Assembly: GCA_019914995.1 (NCBI GenBank)
Contig: CM034135.1
Span: forward strand, 1,800,501 to 1,864,500
Direction: 5' to 3'
Source: Acanthochlamys bracteata
Taxonomy: Eukaryota; Streptophyta; Magnoliopsida; Pandanales; Velloziaceae
DNA: 64,000 nt
Shown here: positions 43,878 to 56,183 of the stretch, piece after piece
Layout: each line of letters starts with the position of its first letter
Position numbering within the stretch: position 1 is the first letter of the stretch
Position numbers and translations under genes: made by a program
The notes under the pieces: generated by a model
What the model was told of the DNA's origin: nothing
Database searches by the model: none
The model's input: the letters and a program-made list of their open reading frames with translations, nothing else

Positions 43878-44123
43878 TAGTGTATTTATCAAATGTATAA
43901 ATTGAGTTTTTAAAAATAAGTTTATAAAAAATAGTTTAATAAAAAATAAAACTTTTGAAAATGACTTAGTTTTATATTTTAGAAGTAGTGAATTTAAAAA
44001 TAAAATTTTTGTTGTAAAATTTAAACTATGAGAGTAAAATTTTTGACAGAAAAAATTAATAAAAATAAATAAAAATAAAATTTTTAGAATTATGAGTTTA
44101 TAGATTTGGTAAATACGCTTTTA
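43878..44123. repeat. AT-rich MITE with GTGTATTTA ends
   Basis: The start GTGTATTTATCAAAT and the end ATTTGGTAAATACGC form an inverted repeat of about 25 bp with a few mismatches. The core is AT-rich, related to the element at 14660-14893. Confidence 0.7.
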
Positions 44124-47100
44124 GATATTGAGTCTTGGGTGACGGTTTCTAATTTCGGTTAAAGACCATTTATTTTTGGTATATGTTTCGCCACTTGAGC
44201 CGGTTAAAGATAACAGTTTTGCATTTAAGCCCTAAAGTTATGTTATTGGCATTCACCAACTTACAAAGTTGTAGTATTGGGCCTGAGTTTGGGAATTGGG
44301 CTTTATGAATTCGAATAGAAGGTTCTGTTGAATTTTGGCGGCAATCGCACGCAACAATTTTCTCACTTCTCACAATCACAAATCTTTTCAGGGTAAAAAA
44401 AAATTTCCCCAAATTCAAAGAAAAATTCGAATTCAGGATTTTTTATCTGTTTGATTTCTTGTGTTATATATCATCAGGTTTAGGTATGACTCGAGTAAGT
44501 TTTGTGATTTACGAAAGTTTGAATTGAAACGAGTTTTATTTAATTGATTCGGTCATTGAACAATTTAAAATTCAGAATGCTTAACGTTTGAAGTCCAGTC
44601 AATCTTTATTGACCAAATTGTGAAGAAAATATTTCTGGCAATTACATTGATATTTTACTGAGTTGTTTTTTTGATGATATTGTTTGATGTGCTGTGAAAT
44701 TTCAGGTATTCTGGTAGCCTGAACCAGTCAACTGCAACTGCTGTCGGTTTTCTCGGCGACGAAGAATAGCTTTTCGAAGTGGTTCATGGCATGAAATCTT
44801 GGTAAGCTTCTTCCGTAGTTCATGGAATCCTTTCATACCAAAAAAAAAAAACACAGACAGATTTTGCACTTATTAATGTGAGTATGTTTGTCTCTAATGA
44901 GCTAAAGATAATTTGAGTCTACGACTAATGATCTGTTAACATGAATCAATCTATATGTTTGCATGTCCACATTTCTGAATTTTTTGAAGTATCCGTGTAG
45001 TTTTTCATTAGTTAGGCTTTAGCAAATGGATTTTACTCCGCATTTGCTTGCAAGCATTAATTACCATTTGCTGGTTTTAACTATATATTAACAATAAGAA
45101 ATGCTTCTGAGTTCTGTCTCTAGTTGGCCTCACAAAGCTATATTTGCTTTTGACAATCTGATCTATGCGTTTTTCTGTTGTCTGTGCTTATTTTCATAGA
45201 TTGTCGTAACCAATCAGAACAATTACCATCCGTGCAAACCGTATATGTATAAAGAAAAATCTTTCAAATTTTATGTATTGGTACTTCTGATAGAATTAAA
45301 CAGAATTCTACAGATAATATTCTTTTTGTTCGCTTCATTTGATGTACTTACGATACCATACTTACTATAAACTAATCTTCAGCATGACTTAAGTTGAGTG
45401 CTTAACTTTCCTAATCTAACTGAAAACACGTACTTCTTCCTGACTATTGGTCCGTCTAACTTGAGTAACTTAACTTGTTTTAGTAGATTGGTTGAGAAAA
45501 GCAACTTGAGAGCTTCGAAGTTAATTCTTCAACTAGAGAAGTTTTGTTTGTAACTTGTAGATTTGCATTATAACAAATATCCTCTATGTTGCATACTATT
45601 ATGTAATCATTCCATTTGTTGTTTACAAGCCTATTGCACCCGAGACCGTTCTCAGACTTGGCTTGTTGAACAGCGACTTGACTGTGAAAGCTTAATTGGT
45701 ACATCTAAGACAGGTTCATCTGAATTATCATGTTTTCCATTATTAGCTTCTTCTATTGTTTATGCATATCAAGTAGAAAATAGTGGTAAATTTCCTGAAA
45801 ATTGGATGCAGATTATTGCTTTCTAAAGGACGATCGATAGTGGTTGATATTACCATATTTCATTTGTTTCGCACTCTCAAACCTGATTATGCCCAAACTG
45901 CTTTCTTTGGTTCCACTCAAATTCTTTCAAACGGTTGTAACTGCAGTAGGCAACTGTAATTTATTATGAGAAAACATTGTCAGGTTTCTTCTTTGAAAAC
46001 GTAATAAGTAATGATGCTTCATTAAAGCATTAAAAGAAATATCTGCATTCTGCCATTGAGAACAAAGAATTAACGTGTCTGGTTACACTAGGTTATGTGT
46101 TGGTCAAAGATCGTAAGAAGCTTTTATATGTGTTTCCTATGATAAATCTGCCTACATTGAAAAGCATTTGCTGTTAAATACAAATTCCTCAATTCTGGTT
46201 TCTGTAGTCAGGTTCTATACTTCAAGCCTTCAATTATTAACTTGTAGTAGTGATTGTGCTGTGTGTGTCATTCTCGTAAGCAACTCTAGTACGCATATCC
46301 CCTGAATTAATGAATCCTTCTTCTGTGAGCCTCTTTGTAGGCCTGCCACTTATCGAATTAAACAAATATTAGTTTTATTGTGTTCAGCTGGATTTTGGTT
46401 GCTTGTTGGTTTTACGAACTTCTCTGAAAAGAGCAAAGCAACCATTTTTAATCTGTTGATTTCGTTCCTGAGTCAAGTACAAGTGTAATCTGAACATCCA
46501 GTTCCAGAATATAGAAACTTTTGTGTTTGATTACCATCTAGCAGTATATGTCCAGATAGCCTCAAGCAATGATTTGTTTATCATAGGAGTCTGAATTCAA
46601 TGTACTCGTATATGGATAAAATTAACATTAGTACAGGTGCTTTACATCTAGCTCTACATTTGCAAATATTTTGCAAACGCCCAGGAGCTAATTGAATTTT
46701 GACAGACGTCAGGAGGCAGCAAATGCTATAATGATAATCTTTATATGTTTGTTGACATAAACATCTTAGATATTTTGCATAAAAATTATGCTTCTAACTG
46801 AACTTCTGTTTTATTCACCAAGTAACTCTTTATTTCTTTCCGAACAGATGACAATTTTTTATAGATTGACATGAAAAAATGAACCCTGGAAGATGTTCCT
46901 GACTAATAAGTTTACCTTTCTCTAAATGCAACTATTTGGATTGAAGTTTCTGGTTTTGATTGGCTTGCATTATGTTGTTAGTTGCCAAGAGGTACTTTTT
47001 TGTGGCTGAACTCTTATTGTTCTTTTGCATCTTATCTCAAGGAAACTCTTCTTTGCTAAGTAAAAACTAGCATGGAATACATATACAGCGTATGAACTGT

Positions 47101-48164
47101 CAGATGATACAGCTGCACTGGAGTAAGCATTGGCCTGAACTTTGAGTACTTTACCATATAATGAATAAGATATTTTGAGGTTTGCTCTTCTCAGTAATGA
47201 TTGGGAGCTTGTTGGCGAACAAATTCATTGTATCAGAACTTTCTTCCATAGCTAGCTACTTATTAAAAATTCATTTGTCATTTAAGTATCATTAAAAGTT
47301 AGTATGTTTTATGCTAATGAAAGATGCAAACAACCTTCAATTTTAGTTTATATAAGTTAAATGTGTTGGATGTACACTGCTTACTACTTAAGTCATATTC
47401 ATGCAGTTAGGATTCGCGATGACAAGTTTCCTGCATCAAGCATGTGTTTGTAACATAACATGCTTGATGATTTGAAATTGCTTCTCATAATGGGGGATTG
47501 GATAATTTTGTACTCTGTTATTCTTGTCCATGTTAAGAGAAGCCTATCAAGATCTTAGCTTTCTGTCAAGGTCAACAACAGCTATTTAAAATTGAAACTC
47601 AGAATGTATTCTGAGGTAACCGTGATGTGGATCTTCAAAAACTAAAATAAAGTAATTCTCATTAGCAGTTTGATAAGAAAACCATAATGTTTTGGGGTAA
47701 ACGATTAGACAAGTTGTCTTACCATATTATCCGCTAGTTGACTTGCAAAGTGCTTTCGTTACATAATCTTTCTTTAGTGCACTATGATGGCTTGCTTAAG
47801 GTGTTAGAATTGGTCCAGCATTCCACGTGTAATGGGTCATTGTAATGGATAACTCTTTCATTATCTATTAACTAGCCTGACATCATTTGCTAGGACTTTC
47901 TGGGTATCGTGTATTGCATAAGCTGACTACATTGTGGAGTTTGCCTTCTGCGGTCTGTGGTAATTTTTATAAATTAAAGAAGGGCAAAACCCTAGTGCTT
48001 AAGCAAAGAATATATTGTTGTTTCGTGCATACTTAGACCGTACACTAAGCACCTGTTATGCATGCATTATGGTATTCTATTTGTGAGAAAAGTCACATAT
48101 TAGAAATTTGAATTGATATATTGGGTGTTATATAGATACGACATCCTTACCTTAATAGCTAATT

Positions 48165-48425
48165 GTTTAGTGTTTGTTTGATTTGTTAACATATTTGATG
48201 TTTGAGAGTGCTTTTAAAAAGTGATTTTTTGAATTAAATTTATTTTTTTCTATTTAAAAAAATAAATTCTATTATTTTGATTCAGAAAAAATAAAATTAA
48301 ATAATAATAAAATTTTGCTACGTAAATTTTTTTAATATTTTTAAATTTTTTAAATATTATAAAAAATTATAAAAAAATTGTTAAAAAATGTGAACTGAAA
48401 AAGTGTTTTAATCGTTTGCAATGGG
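48165..48425. repeat. Degraded AT-rich MITE
   Basis: The left part (gtgtttgtttgatttgttaac) and right part (gtgttttaatcgtttgcaatggg) flank a core of A/T runs like the other copies. Boundaries are uncertain. Confidence 0.45.
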
Positions 48426-49330
48426 ATCTTTGGAGTGGAGGGAGGCAAATAGGTCCTACCTTTGACGCCAACCCTTACGATTAGGTGCACTTTTTGAAAT
48501 CTCATGCTAGAACTGTTAATTCTGCTTAAGAGTTGAAAACATTGCAGTATGTAAGATATTATTCTATGCATTACATATTCCAAAATTAATCAAGTGCTTC
48601 TTGCGATGATTACTTCATATATACTATTAGTATTTGAATTCAACCTTCGTGGTCTCTTTAGATTCATCACTTATTTGTATGTTGTTGCATTTTGCTACCT
48701 GACCTACATAATATGGTGCATATCAGGTTCTGGAATTCAGAGTAGATGCTGCTCCGAGTACTTACTTATACACAAGATTGCAACCTGCGAGTTTCAGACT
48801 CGGTATCGTTCTCTGATTCAGACTCCTTTTTTCCGCTGTTCCTACTCACCAAACTGCATTCTTTGCTTTGTTATCATCCAGCACAAGGCAGCATTAATCC
48901 TAATATCTTATAGGTTCAGATTTTCATACCTAACCCAACTTCCCCGGACTGAAGGCAGTGTCATCTTTCTACATCATTAGAAAGACGGCAATGAAATTTT
49001 AGCTGATCAGCCTCGTAATGTCAAAGGAAGCCTTCTTCTGACAAGTTAGAAGTTTGGAACGGGAACTTAGCTGGCAATACAAGTAGCTATCATGCTTAAT
49101 AAAATACTTTTAACATCATTCTCCTTTTCAATTTTATTACTGAGAAACGTGTGCTCTTGTATATATGATCAAGTGACTTGTCAGCAGATAACTACATTTC
49201 TAAGCTGTAAAATTGGACAGTATCTGCCTGTATAGTTACCGAGAACACCGTACTAGATCCCTGCGGAGGGTCGGCCATATTTATTGACATGTTCCGGAGC
49301 TGAACATAAACTCTTATAGCATTGACGAAC

Positions 49331-49590
49331 TGCGTTTGGGATTGCATTCCAAACATTTTTTTTTAATTTTTTTTATTTCATATTTTTAATACATATTTTA
49401 TAAGTATTTAAAAAATTTATTTAAAAATTTAGATAGTGTAGAAAAATTTTACGTAATGAGATCTTTTTATTACATACTTTTATTATTTTTTTAGAAATAA
49501 AAAAAATAAAATTTATTTTTTAAAAAAATAAAAATACTTTTTATTTTAGAAAAATTTTATTTTATAAACAATTCAAAAAGCAATCTAAGG
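49331..49590. repeat. AT-rich MITE family copy (reverse orientation)
   Basis: Begins GCGTTTGGGATTGCATTCC and carries the reverse-orientation core, including 'ttttacgtaatgagatctttttattacatac', the complement of the diagnostic block at 3045-3085. The right end decays near 'aaaaagcaatc'. Confidence 0.75.
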
Positions 49591-52500
49591 AATCAAATTG
49601 CTGATAGCCAATGAAATTAATTGGATTTTGCAATATAAAAACTCGAGGAGAATAATAGAATAAAGATGGAATAGAAGAAAACTGTTCATTCTTTTTCATT
49701 ATCCAACATAGTTTCAAGAAAATGCAGGTACTTTTTTTTTTTAGAACTTCTTCGTATTGGTTATCGGAGCTGATGTAATGGTTATCGTTCTAATGACAAA
49801 ACCCGTGACTTTTACCTGAATTAAAGCCTTGTCTTCTGCCGTACCTTTAATCATTGATTATGACTGGGATGTCCATTCATAACCTGATCATATATATGCA
49901 ACAATAACATTCTTAGTGGTTAAACAAATATGCTTTGTCACGGGATTCGCAGTTATCTATTATATCATGTTAGGTTTTGAGATATGTTCCTTGTTGAAGA
50001 TATTCAACTTTTGAGACTATGTATTTTATCTTGAATAGAACTCACTGATCTTAGAGATACTGACTGACCCATCATTGTTTTTTATGTCACTGATTGTTAC
50101 CTGTTTTAATCCATTTGATGATTCTGGAGGCAATTTAAGTAAATATAAACTGCACCCAAAAAAAGTAGAGAATTCATTTGCTTGAAATATTCTCCAAACA
50201 TATCACCAGATTTCCATCACTAATTTCTTGTAGTTACACTCATGTTCCAGCAGAAATTTTGGTAGATGCCCACCTAATTTTCCTATGATGGACAAAATTT
50301 AGCTCGCTGAATGTGCACCAAACCTTCCTGCATTTGTTCTATTAGGTGCCACTGTTGATCATATCATCTCCTGAAGCAGCCATCAACTGATTGACTTGTA
50401 TGCTATCAATAGAGCTCTGTAACTTCCATGCTGTCATTATACATGATACCAACGATATCACCATACTCTATTAGTCTGCAACTTGAATGGAACTTGATGG
50501 ATTAGTTCAGAAACAGTAGAGAGATTGGTTTTTTCCCAAGCAGCCTGGACCACCTGTGGAAATTCATCATGAAAAATTGCTTTCAGTAAATTATTTCCTT
50601 ATTCCTTGAACTGGAAAAGCCAAGTTGTGATTACTGGATGTATAGTGAACCTGAAATAAAGAGATCGCCATCAAGATTCTGTTGTTTCTTCTAGTTGCAT
50701 TCGTCCTTTAATTACTTAACATCCATGCTTTTCAGGAAAGCAAAAGCATAAGAGCTTTCTCGTTAGAGCATGCATGCATCACCTTCTTCTCCTCCTGTTT
50801 CAAAATGGAAACTCTTGGCCACCTGGTTCATACAGGAATTTTATCCAGTTTAAGTATAAGAGAATCTCACTTCAGTTCTGTTTATGGTGCTGATACCGAC
50901 ATTCAATTGTTAATTGTTTTTCTCTAGTTTATGTTTGTGTAAGAGAAGAAAGTGACACTCATGTTTGGCATCATTATAGGTTTCCTAACTACATTGACTC
51001 TTTCAATTCAGGGTTTTCAGATCATTACTGTGATTGCAATGAGGGAATTAATACTACCATTTTAAAAGGGAAAGCTAACCAAACTTGTAAATTGCCAATA
51101 ATTTTGCTCATCAGCCATTGGAGGACTAAGACTATGTATGCAGGTCTCATAAAAAACCCTGACTTTCTTCTACACACCTTGTATGTTCACTGTACCAAAT
51201 GAAATTTTATTTCTTTAAGAAACTGCTAGTGATATTTATATGAATAGACAAAGATATATATGCTCCTTCCAATTAAGATTGACTTTAATAATCTTGATAT
51301 CCTTATCTGTACTTAAGTGAAAGCTGTGTTTAATTATTGACATTCACAGTATTCAGCATGAACCTTTTCTTTATTATTCCTCTAAATTGTTTCTATTCTA
51401 GATATAAAAAATTTCTGACATTTTATTTTTGTTTATTCTTGCATTGACTCTTAAATATAGAGTCCCAATTTTTCTTCATTCCATTCGAAAATTTTAATTC
51501 ATTGCTAGATCTTGGAGATCATTTGATGATTGCGTCATCTGGAATTCCATCAGGTATGATTGGTCTACAGATTAGAAGAGGCATTTAAGTTAAACTAGTA
51601 TGTAAATTATGATATAATGATACCGGGATGCTCGGCAGATGGTAAGATTTTTATGTTTTTATATATAAATATCGTGCTCTTTTAATTTCATTAAAAATAT
51701 GATGATGAAATCTAAAACTGACAGTTTGGTGGAAGCTAGCTCACCGGAAACAGCTGCCTAGCGGATTGCGCAACGCAAAGAACAGAACAGAAGAGATCGA
51801 AGTAGCCATCATTATCAGAATGAAACAAGTTTGGCAAGTGTATATAGTTAATTGATTTTAGTGGAACATGTAACTTTCATGTGTTTCAGCATAGTTCTAC
51901 CTTGTTTTGGAATTTTTTGGAGTCTACTTCAGTGAAAAGACCAGTTTCTTATTGTTGTGAGATCTACGTGTGAATACTAAGGTCAGTTCAGAAAGAGAGG
52001 GACCCTCGTGCGAGCTTCAACAGCCGTCAGATATTGATCGAACAGTAATGGAAACGTTGAAAGAGAGAAGTGATCATGTGCGAACCACGTGTGGGATGGC
52101 CGGAGGAGAGCTGGTTGGCGCCGCAACTCCTAACCCGCCATACCGGAGTCGTTCTCATGAGTCATGCAATGAGAATAAGCCAATTTGCTGGAACATGAAG
52201 TTCTGCTGAGTTTAATTTCGAACTTATTTTTTTCCCTCAAGGCAATTTTGAAAAGATCTAGTGGTCTTATAAAAACACTCAATTTACATTCAATAGGTTT
52301 TATAAACATGCGAAAGCTACTGCTATTACTTCGGTACAGAAAGATTACACGTGCTATAAGATTTTTAAGAAGAAACTTTGCAATATGTAGTGCTGAAATT
52401 TTCAATGTTGCATGAAGTTGTTCTTCGCGGTAAAAGGATAAAGAGCCGCATGTTAAATATGAGCCAGACAGATATTGGTACTTAAATATTTAAAAATGTT

Positions 52501-53150
52501 TAAAAAAATTACTTTTTTAAAATAAAAAATATTTTTAAATAAATTTTTTATTCAATATAATAATAAATAATAAAATTTTATAAAATACTATAAGAATTTA
52601 TTAAAAATTATAAAATTAAAATTAAAAAAAACGTTTCACAATTTGTGGAACGCTTATCCAAAGGCACTCTACAACCCTTCACAAGTACATACGTTTTCTT
52701 AAGAAAAGTTTGTTCGCGGTTAGAACTTTTAACTTCTTAGCCGTGAAAGTTTAGAAACACTATCAAAATTATTTTTTGTTTTCTTAAAAAAATTAAATTT
52801 TATAGCGGCTTGAATTATAGAATATAAATGTTATCTCTTGCGAAATTATTTGCCGTTTCCTCTAGTGTGTAATAAATACATAAAACATGTAGCGAAACGC
52901 GTTTCAAATCATGCAAAATAAAGGGGTTATTCATTCATTTCAAATTTTAGAATAAAAAAAAAGAAGTTGACTTGTTGCCTTCACCTCTATTAATACCCCC
53001 CTTTTCCTTCAAATCTTCAGATTTTCATTTCATTTCTTCTTCTTCTCACCAGCGAAGTTCTTCTTTATCGCTTTCTGTTTGTTTTGAATAGTTGTTCATT
53101 CGTAAAAACGAAAGGAAAACAAAAAAAAACATATACTTCATATAGCTAGG

Positions 53151-55708
53151 ATGAGTTCGTTGAGCAAGATAGAAAGTAGACTACCTGCCGGATTCCGGTT
53201 CCACCCAACAGACGATGAGCTTATCTGCCATTATCTTGCAAAGAAACGCGCCGGAGATTTCGCTATAGGAATCGTCGACTACCCTGTTCTGATTGAAGTT
53301 GATCTTAACAACTGTGAGCCTTGGGATCTCCCTGGTAAGAATTAATTAACAACACTACTTAATTCACAAATTAAAACATCTTCTCAACTACTAATTAAGT
53401 TTAGATATATAGGAATGAATAAATATTGATTTTTGGGACTTAAGATCGATCACAACTAGATAGCCAAGTTGTTTCTTGAATTTTATATATGGGTATATGA
53501 AAATTGCAGTACATGTTAGATCACTTTCAAACTATTGATCGAAAATTTATTAAAAAAATCTTAATTTTGTTTATTTTGAGTAAAGAACAAAGTTTTTTTT
53601 TCCATCTCTATATCTCTCTTCTATAATGGATTGATATGTATCATAACATTAATTTCAGTACCAAAAGGGGTAAAAAAAGAGGCCATAATTGATTATTAAT
53701 TAACTATATATAACTACAGAAAAATTTTAATTTATTCAGTAATTAAACTGAAATCAGCAACTTGTTCTTGGTCGCTTTCGTGCTTTCGATCGTTTAGTGA
53801 AATAAACAAAAAATATATGATCTAAGCAAAAACATGGTCACATACACAAAGGATTAAAACTGAATGAATATATACAGATAGCTTTCATAAACACTTCCAG
53901 AAAAAAAAAAAGCGAAAATAAAGATCGAATAGCTCTTCAATTACTCATTCCCAAATTTAGTATATTTATAACGATCGAAAAATGAATTCTATAAATATAT
54001 AATAGAAAGTTTGGAGAATTTGAACTTCATACTTGCATAGGGCTGAGAAACTTTGTTGCACTCATATACATATCATTAATTCCATTTTTTTAAAATTAAA
54101 ATGAAATTAAAATTTATCAAAAAGTTTAGAATTTTTTAAATTTCTTTTTGAGATGAAATAGACAAAATTATAGTATTTCTGAGAAATTTGTTGTTCATAA
54201 CTTTTATGAGAATAGTAATTAATTCATCAAACAAATATATATAGAAGTTGAAATAATTCAAATAATACATATTGCAAGCTTTGGTTTGTTTCAGAAATGG
54301 CAAGTGCAGGAAACACAAAGGAGTACTACTTCTTCAGTTTGCCAGACAAGAAATACGCAACAGGGCAACGTACGAACCGCGCGACAGCTTCAGGTTACTG
54401 GAAGGCTACAGGGAAGGACCGTCCCGTTGTTCGTAAGGGAGTTCTCGTCGGAATGAGAAAGACACTTGTCTTCTACGAAGGCAGAGCTCCAAGAGGCAAG
54501 AAGACTGATTGGGTCATGCACGAGTTCCGCATGGAACCTCTTGCCACCGCCGCCGGTGAACTCTCCCAACTCATCCCTGCTTTCAAGGTTACCATTATTT
54601 TGTTTTATTTTATTTTTTCAAATTTCATGCATTCTTTTTCTTCTTATACTTAGATGATAATCAAGTAAGATACGGCGATTGAATTAAATTAGAAAATAAT
54701 TTTACGGTGAAAAGTCAAGGAATATATACGTACGTAGAAGGTGTAATACTAGTTATCCTAGGGACAGAAAAATCAAAAACAAAAAATATGTAGTATATAG
54801 TTGAAAATGGGCAAAAGAACCCGCCGTATTCGACAAAAAGTTTTGGAAGTAGATAATAATGGTTTGACATTGACTTTAAATCATAAAAACTACCAAGAAA
54901 TTATTAAAGACTTTTTGCAAACTGAAATACGAAGTAATACAGGTTTAACACGTAATCTAGATGTATAGAGTACATCATTCATAAGAGAAAGCTACATTTT
55001 GTAATATATCATTTGTATTATACTTCTCTACACTTGAAGAAATCCTTTCATTTTCTTAATGCTTCATTAAGATTGCACAGACCATGAGACAGCAGTCCAT
55101 AATCATGACAATTATTCATTTCTTATAAATTTACTAACAACAAATGCTAAAAAAGAAGAATAAATTGCTTCAATCTTTGCACCGTTTTTATCGTTCTTTA
55201 TTACTTACAAATGTGTTAGTATTATCTACAGGAGGACTGGGTGTTATGCAGGGTGTTCTTTAAAAGAAGAGGGATCTCAAGCAACGGAGCAACAATCATG
55301 ATAGACAATAACTGTGATGATTATTCAATCTCAAGCTCTTCACTTCCACCACTCATGGACACATTCATAAACTTTAAAAATCAGAACAACAGCAGCAACA
55401 GCAATCAATTTATCAACAACGTGGAAGGGTATGAGCAGCAGCAGCAGCAGGTGTCCTGCTTCTCCAACCCTCCTCCTGATCATCGATCACAGAAGACTTC
55501 ACCTGATTTCGGGGACCTTGAATCTTCTTTCAACCAGGTGTCATGCGAAGAGAAAGTGTTGAAAGCTGTCCTCAGTCATTTCAGTAAGTTTGACGACGGT
55601 GATCAGAAGAGCAGTGTTCTTCATTGTTCTGTTGCTGAAGGGAATAGTTACTTTACTGATGCTGATGTTTCCGCTACTATGTGGTACCAATTTGGAAGTT
55701 ACATATAA
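53151..55708 (+). CDS. NAC domain transcription factor (317 aa)
   Basis: Three exons: 53151-53334, 54295-54587 and 55232-55708, GT-AG, total 954 nt, with the intron positions usual for NAC genes. NAC subdomains in order: A ([19 protein letters not shown]), B ([17 protein letters not shown]), C ([34 protein letters not shown]), D ([29 protein letters not shown]) and E ([11 protein letters not shown]). The C-terminal half is the divergent activation region: Ser/Asn-rich, with a short polyglutamine run encoded by CAG repeats and an acidic end ([15 protein letters not shown]). NAC proteins are plant nuclear DNA-binding factors. The subgroup resembles NAC21/22-like or NAC100-like members, but I cannot place it securely. 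There is no C-terminal TM helix. Confidence 0.93.
54807..54968 (+). CDS. 53-codon ORF inside NAC intron 2, unrecognised
   Basis: The ATG at 54807 opens a frame of 53 codons plus TAG. The predicted product starts with a basic stretch ([11 protein letters not shown]) and continues with a balanced mix of hydrophobic and polar residues ([19 protein letters not shown], then an amphipathic [10 protein letters not shown]). It has no low complexity, unlike most chance frames in this AT-rich intron. I recognise no family. It may be an inserted gene fragment or a chance ORF. Nothing shows that it is expressed. Confidence 0.25.
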   Translation: MGKRTRRIRQKVLEVDNNGLTLTLNHKNYQEIIKDFLQTEIRSNTGLTRNLDV

Positions 55709-56180
55709 GTAGCAGCTCATGCATGCATAGCTTTGTGAAGAAATTGTGAGCCTTCATTTGTTGCCGATTACAAACCTCCACTTGTGTATATTATATATAT
55801 ATATATATATTGAGAAGAACCAAAACATATTGGGAGTGATTGTCTATAGCAAACATTTGAAATTTGGATTGAAGAGTGCCACAACATTTCAGAAACAATG
55901 CATGATGAAACAAGACCGCGAAATTGTCTACAAAACAATTGAACTTGAATGGCCCAGAACAACGTTAAAATGTTGTGAATTTGAAACCCCCGACACACTC
56001 AACAAATATATACAACATAAAATAACTCTACAACTCTGGATCCATTCTGCATAAACTTGTATAAATTGCATTACTGAAAACTCTTAAAAGTAAGATTCGT
56101 CATGTAGCCACTCAGTACTTCATAAATTTTGTACTACCAACCTTGTGTACACTAACAGAGAAGAAGTACTTGTACGATAG
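55709..56180. other. Intergenic, convergent 3' ends
   Basis: 3' flanks of NAC and the LSD1-like gene. Contains a short (TA)n run at about 55790-55810. No gene seen. Confidence 0.5.
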
Positions 56181-56183
56181 ATG

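Larger units (their letters stand above)
43500..53100. other. Long region without a recognisable protein gene
   Basis: About 9.6 kb between the demethylase and the NAC gene. Open frames are short and unsupported. A block at 44706-44802 (TTTCAG|...|GTAAGC) on the plus strand looks like an untranslated exon, preceded by a possible start region at 44310-44400 divergent from the demethylase. This suggests a spliced non-coding transcript or a long 5' leader. Several AT-rich MITE copies are scattered through it. The GC-richer patch at 51720-52200 is noted separately. Confidence 0.5.

Noticed and set aside
48594-48980. 128-codon plus-strand hydrophobic frame
   Set aside because: No usable ATG context or homology I recognise, and the composition is that of AT-rich intergenic DNA.
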